Assembly (NCBI GenBank): GCA_044338255.1
Contig: JBIILZ010000078.1
Span: 1-18,577 of the forward strand
Length of the DNA: 18,577 bases
Reading direction: 5' to 3'
Source: CAIUVD01 sp044338255
GTDB lineage: Bacteria > Planctomycetota > UBA11346
The translations under genes and the position numbers were made by a program. Below the pieces are notes generated by a model, which saw only the letters and a list, made by a program, of their open reading frames with translations, ran no database searches and had not been told where the DNA came from. Of the stretch, positions 7,568-14,427 are shown one piece after another (within the stretch, counting starts at the first letter, position 1; every line of letters begins with the position of its first letter).

Positions 7568-9313
7568 TCACCGTGAAATGAGCAAGAGAATGAGGAGGAC
7601 CGCCGAGGCCGCGAGCAAGATGGCTCCCAGGCGACGGCGTTGTGCAGAAGCGGCGATGAGGGACATGGCGGAACCGCTGAGAGTCACCAGGGCCAGCACC
7701 AGAGCGGTGACATCGATCAGCGGCCGCTGCCAAGCGGCGGCCTGTTTGCCGCGATGGAGATCGATCAGAGCCGTCGACCAGTGCGCCGGGATCGAGGTCG
7801 AGGTCCAGGTGCGCGCGGCGCTATCGACCTTGACCAGGCGGTTGCCCCACACCGAGGACAGTTCCATCTCGATCTCGCCATCCTCATCGGTGGCATGGGC
7901 GAGATCCGGATTGCCGGACAGGGTGGACCCCAGCCATCCGCCGACTGCGGACGCGGTCATCGGTACCTCGCTCGGGATAATGCCGCGCTCGACGATGCGC
8001 ACGCTGCGATTGGCCGGGTTGACGGTGCAGAGCCAGCTGCGGGAGGCGCTCCCGGCGAAGACCGCACTCGGGGACTGGCCGTCCCCCCAGGATTCCAGAC
8101 GCAGGCCATCCGGGAGCATCGCCGTCAGCACCGGCTCCAGCGAGGCACGGTCGAGGGCCACGCCGGCGGGAAGAGTCCGTTGGGCGGCGGTGGTATCTTT
8201 GGCGGCGAACCAGTCGCTGCGATTGGCGATGAAACCAGTAACGGCGTAGAAGAGGAAGATCAGGGCCAGGGGCGTAGATGCGAAGGCATGCCCGCGACGC
8301 AGCAGACCTGGCCAATCGGTACGAGGCTTAGCCGCGGCCCCGGCACCTGGGGCCGGCGTCGGAGCAGTCCCCGCCGGCACGAAGCTGTCCGCGAAGATGC
8401 GCTCCGGGGCCATGCCGCGTGCGGTCAGCAGATTGCGCACCGCTTGTACCATCCCCGGGCTGCCGCAGGTGTAGACCTCGGACCACTGCTCGATATCTAG
8501 CGATTGCAGCGGATCGGTCACCTTGCCCACCGGACCCTGCCACTGCGGACCCGGATTCTGCACCACCGCCATCACCTCGGTGTTGGGAATGGCCAGCAGA
8601 CGATCGATCCAGAACAGATCGGCCTCGGTACGCGCGCCCACCAGCACCAGCTTGCGCGCCTCGGGGGCGGCCTCGCACATGGGTACCACCGGAGCCAGAC
8701 CGGTGCCACCGGTGACGAACAGCTTGGGCTGGTCGGTAGTGAGCAGAGTGAACAGACCCTTCCCCCGGCTGAGTCCGACGTCAGTACCGGCGCGGATCGC
8801 GGCCAGCACTCTTCCGGCACGCCCGTTGGGCACCAGGCGGATGCACAGGGTCACCACCCCGTCGGCGGAGTTGACCACCGAATAGGTGCGGAAGAACTCG
8901 CCCTCGAGGTCTGCCAGCCGCAGGAAGACGTACTGTCCGGGGATGAAGGCGAATCCCTGGCGTCGCAGGCGCAGCTCGACGATATCGGGGGTGAGGCGGT
9001 CGCAGGACAGCACCACCGCCGGGTCGATATGCTCCTGCACCGAAACGCCGTCGATCTCCACCGCCACGAAGGGGCATGACCGGGCCGCCTGCAGCACCGC
9101 CTCCCGGTATGGAGAGCAGTCCGCCATCGTCACATAGGCCTTCCCGGTGGCGGGATCGATGCGGAAGACATTCGGCGCCAGGCGAGCGCAACTGCCCATG
9201 CCATTGCAGCCGGGCAGGATCCGCGCACGCACGCCGGTGGCCAGGGGCGTCACGGCGGTGGCGAGAGGCGTCACGGCGGAGTCGCGGGGATTGGCTGGAG
9301 AGAGAGTGCTCAT
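7568..9313 (-). CDS. Ferredoxin-FNR-PepSY membrane fusion oxidoreductase
   Basis: A 581-residue three-part fusion. Residues about 28-86 are a small ferredoxin with C36-x5-C42 and C80-P. Position 39 is Met where a [4Fe-4S] type has Cys or Asp, so a [3Fe-4S] cluster is likely. Residues about 95-312 are a ferredoxin-NAD(P)H reductase module, with RTYSV (142-146) for flavin, GGTGLAP (202-208) for the nicotinamide nucleotide and CGSPGM (283-288). Residues about 340-581 are PepSY-type membrane domain: TM1 at about 346-364 ending TGFIAN, a large loop, DLHRG near 518-522, TM2 at about 531-553 and TM3 at about 562-580. His342, His511 and His520 are possible heme ligands. The N-terminus lacks a signal peptide, so the redox modules should be cytoplasmic and the loop periplasmic. 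Its ATG overlaps the apbE stop as ATGA. Confidence 0.85.
   Translation of the reverse strand: MSTLSPANPRDSAVTPLATAVTPLATGVRARILPGCNGMGSCARLAPNVFRIDPATGKAYVTMADCSPYREAVLQAARSCPFVAVEIDGVSVQEHIDPAVVLSCDRLTPDIVELRLRRQGFAFIPGQYVFLRLADLEGEFFRTYSVVNSADGVVTLCIRLVPNGRAGRVLAAIRAGTDVGLSRGKGLFTLLTTDQPKLFVTGGTGLAPVVPMCEAAPEARKLVLVGARTEADLFWIDRLLAIPNTEVMAVVQNPGPQWQGPVGKVTDPLQSLDIEQWSEVYTCGSPGMVQAVRNLLTARGMAPERIFADSFVPAGTAPTPAPGAGAAAKPRTDWPGLLRRGHAFASTPLALIFLFYAVTGFIANRSDWFAAKDTTAAQRTLPAGVALDRASLEPVLTAMLPDGLRLESWGDGQSPSAVFAGSASRSWLCTVNPANRSVRIVERGIIPSEVPMTASAVGGWLGSTLSGNPDLAHATDEDGEIEMELSSVWGNRLVKVDSAARTWTSTSIPAHWSTALIDLHRGKQAAAWQRPLIDVTALVLALVTLSGSAMSLIAASAQRRRLGAILLAASAVLLILLLISR
9235..9276. repeat. 21-bp direct repeat, 2 copies
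   Basis: Two adjacent 21-base copies differing at two positions encode the TPLAT-type repeat (residues about 15-28) at the start of the ferredoxin-FNR-PepSY protein, ahead of the ferredoxin domain. Confidence 0.75.
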
Positions 9314-10347
9314 GGTGCGTGCTCGGGAGCCAGGAAGCGTGAGAAACCAGGTGTCGCGACGCGCTCGATGGACCGCCCATCGGCGCCGCGCACCAGCAGC
9401 GCCGCCTCGCCACCACGATCGGTGATCAGGCGCAGGAAACGATCATGCGGAAGGATGGTGCCGGTCTTGGCGAGGCAGTCGGCCTCACCATTGCGACCAG
9501 TACCTGGAAAAACCACGGTCGAGCTGAGCACGGCGGTGGGCGCCGGCCGTCCGCTGCGCGGATCATAGACGTGGTAGAGCGGCGTGCCGTTGACGATGAT
9601 GGGATTGCGGTAGTTGCCACTGGTCGACCCGCTGATGCCCGAGCCCGGATCCTGCATCCGCGCCGCCAGTCGCGACAGGTCATCTGGTTCATCCGGGTCA
9701 GGGATGCCGATGCGATGGGGGCGACCAGCGGGGGTGATGCCCCAGCACCCGGTCTCGCCACCCACCTGGACCAGGGCGGCGGTGCACCCGGCCTGGCGCA
9801 GGATCGCCACCGCCCGGTCCACCGACAGACCCTTGCACACCCCACCGAAATCAAACTGCATGCCGGGCTTGAGCACCTCGAGACGGCTGCCGGTGCGACG
9901 GTAGCCGTCGGTACCGACGCGGGCGCGGACGGCGGCGATCTCCGCATCCGTCGGCCAGCGACGGTCGCGCTCGGCTCCGCGCCACAGCCGGCGCAGGGGT
10001 CCGACGGTGATATCGAAGACCCCCTCGGTGGCCTCGTGCATGCGCTCGGAGAGGACGAAGGCCTCCTCCAACGAGGCGTTCAGTTCGTACTCCCCCGCAC
10101 CACCGGCATTGATGCGACCGATGGCCGAATCCTCACTCCAATCGTTGAAGTCCGGCTCCACGGCGGCCAGCACCTGCCAGCAGCGGTCGGCGAGGGCTTG
10201 GTCCGCGGGTGTGAAGCGCACGGTGACCGGAATGCCGGCATAGAGCTCACGGGTGTCGGCATACCAGCCCGACGGTGGCTGGGGGATGGGTTCGACGCCC
10301 GGCAAGATCGCGACTAGGGACAGGCAGACGAGGACGAGGAAGCGCAT
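9310..10347 (-). CDS. apbE: FAD:protein FMN transferase ApbE
   Basis: A 345-residue exported enzyme that moves FMN from FAD onto a Thr/Ser of target proteins in the periplasm, with Mg2+. The signal peptide spans about residues 1-19. The family motifs are in order: FDFGGVCKGLSVDRA (165-179, usually DxGGxAKGxxxD), LVQVGGE (192-198), GSTSGNYR (240-247), YHVYDPRSGRP (258-268) and ADCLAKT (289-295). The usual Ala of GGxAKG is Cys171 here. Length is normal for the family. It is the first gene of the operon, 86 bases below the sensor-kinase stop and overlapping the FNR-PepSY gene by ATGA. Its likely targets, the DUF2271 proteins, are encoded downstream. No strong Shine-Dalgarno is visible before the ATG. 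Confidence 0.93.
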   Translation of the reverse strand: MRFLVLVCLSLVAILPGVEPIPQPPSGWYADTRELYAGIPVTVRFTPADQALADRCWQVLAAVEPDFNDWSEDSAIGRINAGGAGEYELNASLEEAFVLSERMHEATEGVFDITVGPLRRLWRGAERDRRWPTDAEIAAVRARVGTDGYRRTGSRLEVLKPGMQFDFGGVCKGLSVDRAVAILRQAGCTAALVQVGGETGCWGITPAGRPHRIGIPDPDEPDDLSRLAARMQDPGSGISGSTSGNYRNPIIVNGTPLYHVYDPRSGRPAPTAVLSSTVVFPGTGRNGEADCLAKTGTILPHDRFLRLITDRGGEAALLVRGADGRSIERVATPGFSRFLAPEHAP

Positions 10348-10433
10348 GTTTTAGAGAATAGAGGGTGAACCTAAGAAATTGATGAGTCCGCTAAGCCTAG
10401 TCTGGCCGGAACCCCTGACGTATGACACGCTAA
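10348..10433 (-). promoter_or_regulatory. Gap before apbE, possible promoter or operator
   Basis: An 86-base gap, more AT-rich than its surroundings, between the sensor kinase stop and the apbE start. TATTCT lies about 9 bases before the ATG on the minus strand, with no good -35 at the right distance, and I see no convincing OmpR-type tandem repeat. The flavinylation operon may therefore have its own promoter here or read through from the two-component genes. Confidence 0.25.
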
Positions 10434-11807
10434 TTACCAGTACTCGAAGACTCCCGGGGCCGGAAGAGCGATCTCAATGCGGTACAGGCCACCGTTCAGG
10501 TGGGCGGCGATACGGCCGCCCATCAATCCTACCAATTCCCGAGTAATGCCCATGCCCAGGCCGCTGTGACGGGGGTCGCGGTTGCCGGAAGACGCCCGCC
10601 ACCCACGGTCAAAGATGAGCTCCAAGCTCGACTGCGTAAGCCCCGGCGCGGGGTTGGCGATGGTCAGCACCAGGCGAGCATCCCGGTCCTCGGCAGTGAT
10701 CTCCACGGCCCCCGAACCGGTCGTATGGCTGACCGCATTGTCGATGAGATTGGTCAGCACCATGCGCAGCGCATCCGGATCCGCGATCGCGATGCCTTCA
10801 CCTTCCAAGCGCCAGTTGATGACCAGGGCCCGGGCGGTGGCCCGGGCCTCCGCCAGAGCCCACGCCCGACGCAGCAGGTCATGGACGTCCACCTCCTCGC
10901 GTCGGGGCAGCAACTTTCCTGAATCGATGCGTGCCGCCATGAGCAGGTTATCCAGACGCGACTGCATCTGCAGCACGATGGCATGGCAGGCGGCGAGCGC
11001 GGCGGGGGCATCCGCGTGGGTCTGCTGAGCGACTTCGATGGTCGCCCGCAGACCGGCCAACGGCGTCCGCAGCTCATGCGCCGAGGCGGCATGGAACGAG
11101 GATGCCAGCCCATAGGCCCGCTCCAGACGATCGCAAAGCTCATTGATGCGCATCGCGATCCCCTGCAATTCCGCAGGCAGCTTGGCCTGGCGGATGCGCT
11201 TCTCGGGATGCTTCGGATCGAGGGCCGCAACCTCGGCAGCGAGGCGCGCATGGGGCGTGAGCATCCGTCCCACCGCCAGCGCCAGGACCACCGCCACCAC
11301 CAGGGCCTCGGCCAGGGCGGTCACCAGCAACGCCGAATGGAGATCGTTCTGCTGGGCCCGGAACTGCTCGACTGACAAGGCGACACCGAGATCGAACAGC
11401 TGATCACCCAGGTGCAGGCGCATCCAGGCGGTCCGGCAGTGCCGGCCATCGGGACTTCCATGAAATCCTAAAATGGGGTCGCCGGTCGCCGACAACCCCG
11501 TAGGAGGCTCCATCCAGTGGGCGCCGCTGACAGTGGCCCCGCTGACAGTGGCCCCGGTGACAGTGGCCCCGCTGACGGAGATCAGCCGGTAGGCGACCAC
11601 CTCCGGATCCTGGGGGACGAAGGCGTGACTTCCCGAGGACTGCGCCAGCGCATCGCCGGCGGCCATGAGGTGCGCCACCACTGACTGGTCCAGCCACAGC
11701 TGAAGGCGCACTGCCACCTGCCGGCTCAGCAGTCCTGCGCCCAGCACCTGCAGCACCAGCATCAGCGCCGCGCAGGACAGGGCGACCCGCACTCGCAGCG
11801 ACATCAT
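10434..11807 (-). CDS. Membrane sensor histidine kinase
   Basis: A 457-residue two-component sensor. TM1 is at about 6-28, an extracytoplasmic sensor domain at about 30-155, TM2 at about 158-180 and a HAMP-like linker at about 181-232. The HisKA box is SAHELRTPL with His244 as the phosphorylation site. The ATPase domain has its N-box NLIDNAV (353-359) and G-box SGLGMGI (415-421). The F-box is reduced. The sensor domain contains an unusual SGATVTGATVSGATVSGA run (79-96) encoded by a 15-base tandem repeat. It overlaps the response regulator gene by ATGA; two adjacent Met codons make the exact start uncertain by one residue. It is immediately upstream of the apbE operon on the same strand, so it likely controls that operon. 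The signal it senses is unknown. Confidence 0.92.
   Translation of the reverse strand: MMSLRVRVALSCAALMLVLQVLGAGLLSRQVAVRLQLWLDQSVVAHLMAAGDALAQSSGSHAFVPQDPEVVAYRLISVSGATVTGATVSGATVSGAHWMEPPTGLSATGDPILGFHGSPDGRHCRTAWMRLHLGDQLFDLGVALSVEQFRAQQNDLHSALLVTALAEALVVAVVLALAVGRMLTPHARLAAEVAALDPKHPEKRIRQAKLPAELQGIAMRINELCDRLERAYGLASSFHAASAHELRTPLAGLRATIEVAQQTHADAPAALAACHAIVLQMQSRLDNLLMAARIDSGKLLPRREEVDVHDLLRRAWALAEARATARALVINWRLEGEGIAIADPDALRMVLTNLIDNAVSHTTGSGAVEITAEDRDARLVLTIANPAPGLTQSSLELIFDRGWRASSGNRDPRHSGLGMGITRELVGLMGGRIAAHLNGGLYRIEIALPAPGVFEYW
11526..11577. repeat. 15-bp tandem repeat in sensor domain
   Basis: Three full copies and part of a fourth of GCTGACAGTGGCCCC (the third copy begins GG). 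On the minus strand it encodes SGATV/TGATV units at residues 79-96 of the histidine kinase, in its extracytoplasmic domain. Confidence 0.9.
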
Positions 11808-12478
11808 GGCTGTTCGCCCAGGATCCAGCCGTGTCCGCGACGCGTATGCAGCAGGCGCACCTGCCCATCGGCCTCGATCTTCCGCCGGAGATAACCGATA
11901 TACACATCGATGACGTTGCTGTCGTTATCACTTCGGAAATCGTAGAGATGCGTGCGGATCTCCTCCCGCGAGACGGTCTCGCCACTGCGCAGGGCGAGCA
12001 GGGCGAGCAAGGCGTATTCCTTGGGCGTGAGCGCAATGTCCTGACCGCCCCGACGCGCCTCGCGCCGGGCGGTGTCGATCTCGAGGTCGGCGATACGCAG
12101 CAGCGGATCCTTGCGCTGGTAGGCCCGCCGCAGCAGCGCCCGCACCCGTGACAGCAGTTCGGGCACCGCAAAGGGCTTCACCAGATAATCATCAGCGCCG
12201 GCATCGAGCCCCGCACAGCGGTCCTCGACCTGATCACGGGCGGTGACGATCAACACATGGGCGTGGCTTCCCCGTGAGCGCAGGCGATGCAGCAGTTCCA
12301 GACCGCTGATGCCAGGAAGTTCGAGATCGAGAACGATGATATCAGGCTCGGAAACCTGCAGCAGCCAATCACCTTCCTCGCCGTCACCGCTAGCGTCCAC
12401 TGCGAAGCCGATGTCCTGCAAGGCGCCAGTCATGGCGACGCGCAACGGCGGATAATCCTCGATCACCACGGCTCGCAT
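11804..12478 (-). CDS. OmpR-family response regulator
   Basis: A 224-residue DNA-binding regulator. The receiver domain (about 1-115) has acidic Glu7/Asp8, phospho-acceptor Asp51 in IIVLDLELPG, Thr79 and Lys101 (LVKPF). A winged-helix OmpR-type output domain follows at about 126-224: LTPKEYALLALL, then SNVIDVYIGYLRRKI and TRRGHGWIL. A GGGAG six bases before the ATG supports this start. It is coupled to the sensor kinase by an ATGA overlap. Position and strand suggest it activates or represses the apbE operon, which is an inference. Its first 16 bases overlap the end of a truncated TolQ/ExbB-like frame. Confidence 0.95.
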   Translation of the reverse strand: MRAVVIEDYPPLRVAMTGALQDIGFAVDASGDGEEGDWLLQVSEPDIIVLDLELPGISGLELLHRLRSRGSHAHVLIVTARDQVEDRCAGLDAGADDYLVKPFAVPELLSRVRALLRRAYQRKDPLLRIADLEIDTARREARRGGQDIALTPKEYALLALLALRSGETVSREEIRTHLYDFRSDNDSNVIDVYIGYLRRKIEADGQVRLLHTRRGHGWILGEQP

Positions 12479-12834
12479 GTGGAACTCCCAAGCAATGGGA
12501 TGTGCATCCGCAGGTGTCCGTCAACGCCGATGGCAAAGTCGTGATCAGGGGCGTTTACCGTGCGCGCTTGCAGGCCCGCCGCGAAGACCGCCAGCAGCAG
12601 GGCCGGCGAGTCCGTACCGCGCAGGCGCTCGGCGACGTGTCCGAAATGCGCGGCGGCTGCGAAGGCCTCATGGAAGCGCTGGTGGTTGCTCGCAAGCCGT
12701 AGTTGTGAGCGGACCTTTGCGATGATCGCAGCCCAGGACAGAATGGAGAACACCAGCCGCAGGACCGCCAGTTCAAGCCAGCTGGCCAAAGCGATGGATC
12801 TGCCGAGGTGGGCGGCAAAGGTCACGTCAGCCAT
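12463..12834 (-). pseudogene. Truncated TolQ/ExbB/MotA-like protein
   Basis: A 123-residue frame starting at the ATG at 12834, with AAAGG 8 bases upstream. It looks like the N-terminal part of TolQ/ExbB proton-channel proteins. A hydrophobic first helix ends in SILSWAAIIAKV, matching the family's SWAIIxxK, and is followed by an F-x3-F cytoplasmic helix and SPALLLAVFAAGLQ, matching the family's P-xx-xVFxAGL. TolQ/ExbB proteins are normally 210-240 residues with three helices. Here helices 2 and 3 are absent, and after residue 92 the sequence is unrelated and runs 16 bases into the response regulator gene. It could be a remnant left by a deletion, or a novel short protein. No tolR/exbD or tonB/tolA partner is present in the window. 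Confidence 0.45.
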
Positions 12835-13118
12835 GGGCAAAACCTTTCACGAGGGAAGTGATCCGGATGGATGCCTTCCGTCATGGCGCGATACTCGTGA
12901 TTCACTGAGAGCGAACGCGTCACAATCTTTGCGACGCGGACCCGCAGAATGCGTGCCGCCTATCTGGGCAATGGCATTCACGTAGACCCCTGCGAAGTGC
13001 TCAGACAGAGCCAAATGCAGGCGATCTGCCCACTGGAAGAGTGTCGTGCGGTTGATCTGCCAGCGGCAGGAATCATCAGAGTCGATACGACTAGCCCTCT
13101 GCTTCGCCCGCCCCTAGA

Positions 13119-13277
13119 AGTCTGTCGGAGATAGGCCGACGAGGATGGCGAAGTGTATCGCTGGACAGATCCAAGGCGGAGGAGTGCGCCAAATAGCGGC
13201 GCTATTTGGACATTCCGACAACGCCGGAGCTGCCCGGCGAGACCGAGTCAGCCTCGGTCATCTATTTCCGACAGACT
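13119..13277. mobile_element. Candidate MITE (short non-autonomous transposon)
   Basis: A 159-base block bounded by imperfect inverted repeats. The left end reads AGTCTGTCGGAGATAG, and the right end in reverse complement reads AGTCTGTCGGAAATAG, with similarity continuing to GAGG on both sides. Inside, at 13189-13209, is a near-perfect palindrome (10-base arms CCAAATAGCG/CGCTATTTGG around one base). There is no transposase frame. I see no clear target duplication; the flanks share only CCT. A third end-like sequence lies at 13638-13651. Which transposon family would mobilise it is unknown. Confidence 0.45.
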
Positions 13278-13288
13278 CCTGGGTTAAA

Positions 13289-13390
13289 TGTAAGCCTCCG
13301 ATAACGCCCCGATGAATCCCCGCTCCCCTCCGGCATAGTGGCCAGCCGGAGGGGAGCGGGGATTCATCGGAGCGTTATCGGAGGCTTACA
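13289..13390. repeat. Long inverted repeat: 46-bp arms, 10-base loop
   Basis: Arms 13289-13334 and 13345-13390 are reverse complements with a single mismatch (C13308 against A13371, which becomes a G-U pair in a minus-strand transcript). The loop is ATAGTGGCCA. It starts 11 bases after the candidate MITE. It is far longer than a normal intrinsic terminator and has no T-tract, though it lies downstream of the thiD operon. A MITE-like palindromic element, a structured RNA or an attachment or recombination site are all possible. Confidence 0.9.
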
Positions 13391-13653
13391 CTCCAACCTG
13401 CAGGGACCTCTGGTTGACAGCGACAGCGCCTTGGCAGGACTGAATTCAACCACCAAACAAACTCTCGAAGACAAGAACGGAGTGAAAATCGTCGTCGATA
13501 CCGATCTGAGAGGTTTGTAATTCAAGACGCGGGCTCCGGGTCCTCTATCGAACCTGAAGCAAGGAACCAACACCTTCACGTGGAATCTCAAAGAGCGCGA
13601 GTGAGGCAAATCGCTCACATGGACACGCCACCTCGTTAGTCGGAGATAGGCTC

Positions 13654-14427
13654 CTAGGCCCAATGATTAACCGGCCCGAAACCCCGCCCCAGACCGGGGG
13701 CGGTGATGATGGCATGGGCGATGAAGGCTTTCGCGTGCAGCGCCGCCGTTGCCAGCGGCAGACCGCGCGCCAAGTGCGCGGTGAGCGCGGCGGCGTAGGT
13801 GCAGCCCGTGCCGTGGAGGTTGCGCGTGGCGACGCGCAGACCTGGCAGGAGCGTATCTCCCGTCGGCGTGTAGAGCATGTCGTCGGCGCTTTCGCTGGCG
13901 GCACCCTTGAGCAGCACGGCGCGAGCGCCGTGGTCGAGTAGCCAGCGGGCGGCGCGCCGGGCCTCGTCGGCGTTGCTGACGGGCAGGCCGCTGAGCGCGG
14001 CGGCCTCGTGCCAGTTAGGGGTGATGACCGTGGCCACCGGCATCAGCTGGTCGCGCAGAGCCGCCACGGCTTCAGCTCCGGCGAGGGCGTGGCCGTGCTT
14101 GGAGATCAACACCGGATCGACGACCGTCGGCAGGTCCGCGTGGCGCAAGCGCGCCGCCACCGCTGCGATCCCCTCGGCTGAGCCGAGGGCCCCGGTCTTT
14201 ACCGCCGCCGCCCCGATGTCGCTGAGCACGGCCTCGATCTGCTGCAGGATGAGCTCGACCGGCAGCAGGTGCACGGCGCTGACGCCGGTGGTGTTCTGGG
14301 CGGTGATCAAGGTGATCACCGATTGCCCATACACTCCGAGGCGCTGCCAGGTTTTCAGATCGGCTTGAATGCCGGCGCCGCCGGAACAATCCGAGCCGGC
14401 GATGGTGAGGACAGCAACCGGGCTCAT
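13654..14427 (-). CDS. thiD: Hydroxymethylpyrimidine/phosphomethylpyrimidine kinase
   Basis: A 257-residue cytoplasmic kinase that phosphorylates HMP and then HMP-P for thiamine biosynthesis. It has the N-terminal LTIAGSDCSGGAGIQADLKT block (7-26), VKTGALGS (76-83), VDPVLIS (103-109), VITPNWHEAAALSG (134-147) and the anion-hole/active-site HGTGCTYAAALTAHLARGLP (205-224) with Cys209. Length is normal. It is the last gene of a coupled three-gene operon: its ATG overlaps the stop of the ABC exporter gene as ATGA. No other thi genes are in the window, so the pathway link of its neighbours is unclear. Confidence 0.95.
   Translation of the reverse strand: MSPVAVLTIAGSDCSGGAGIQADLKTWQRLGVYGQSVITLITAQNTTGVSAVHLLPVELILQQIEAVLSDIGAAAVKTGALGSAEGIAAVAARLRHADLPTVVDPVLISKHGHALAGAEAVAALRDQLMPVATVITPNWHEAAALSGLPVSNADEARRAARWLLDHGARAVLLKGAASESADDMLYTPTGDTLLPGLRVATRNLHGTGCTYAAALTAHLARGLPLATAALHAKAFIAHAIITAPGLGRGFGPVNHWA

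Larger units (their letters stand above)
12835..13653. other. Repeat-rich intergenic region
   Basis: About 820 bases with no gene I can support. It holds a possible MITE (13119-13277), a very long hairpin (13289-13390), and at 13638-13651 a further copy of the GTCGGAGATAGGC sequence found at the MITE end. The stretch 13391-13520 is AT-richer and, in the plus frame ending at 13520, reads like the tail of a protein (ending VKIVVDTDLRGL). With no credible start it is at most a gene remnant. The plus-strand frame 12949-13134 is also unrecognisable and runs into the MITE. Confidence 0.6.

Noticed and set aside
12502..12702. Plus-strand frame with an ExbD/TolR-like VSVNADGKVVIRG stretch
   Set aside because: It is antisense to the TolQ-like frame, short, and the rest has no ExbD features; probably chance.
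13338..13520. Plus-strand 60-codon frame starting in the hairpin loop
   Set aside because: Its first third is hairpin arm, and only a GTG in the loop could start it. The tail may be a gene remnant but is not supportable as a gene.
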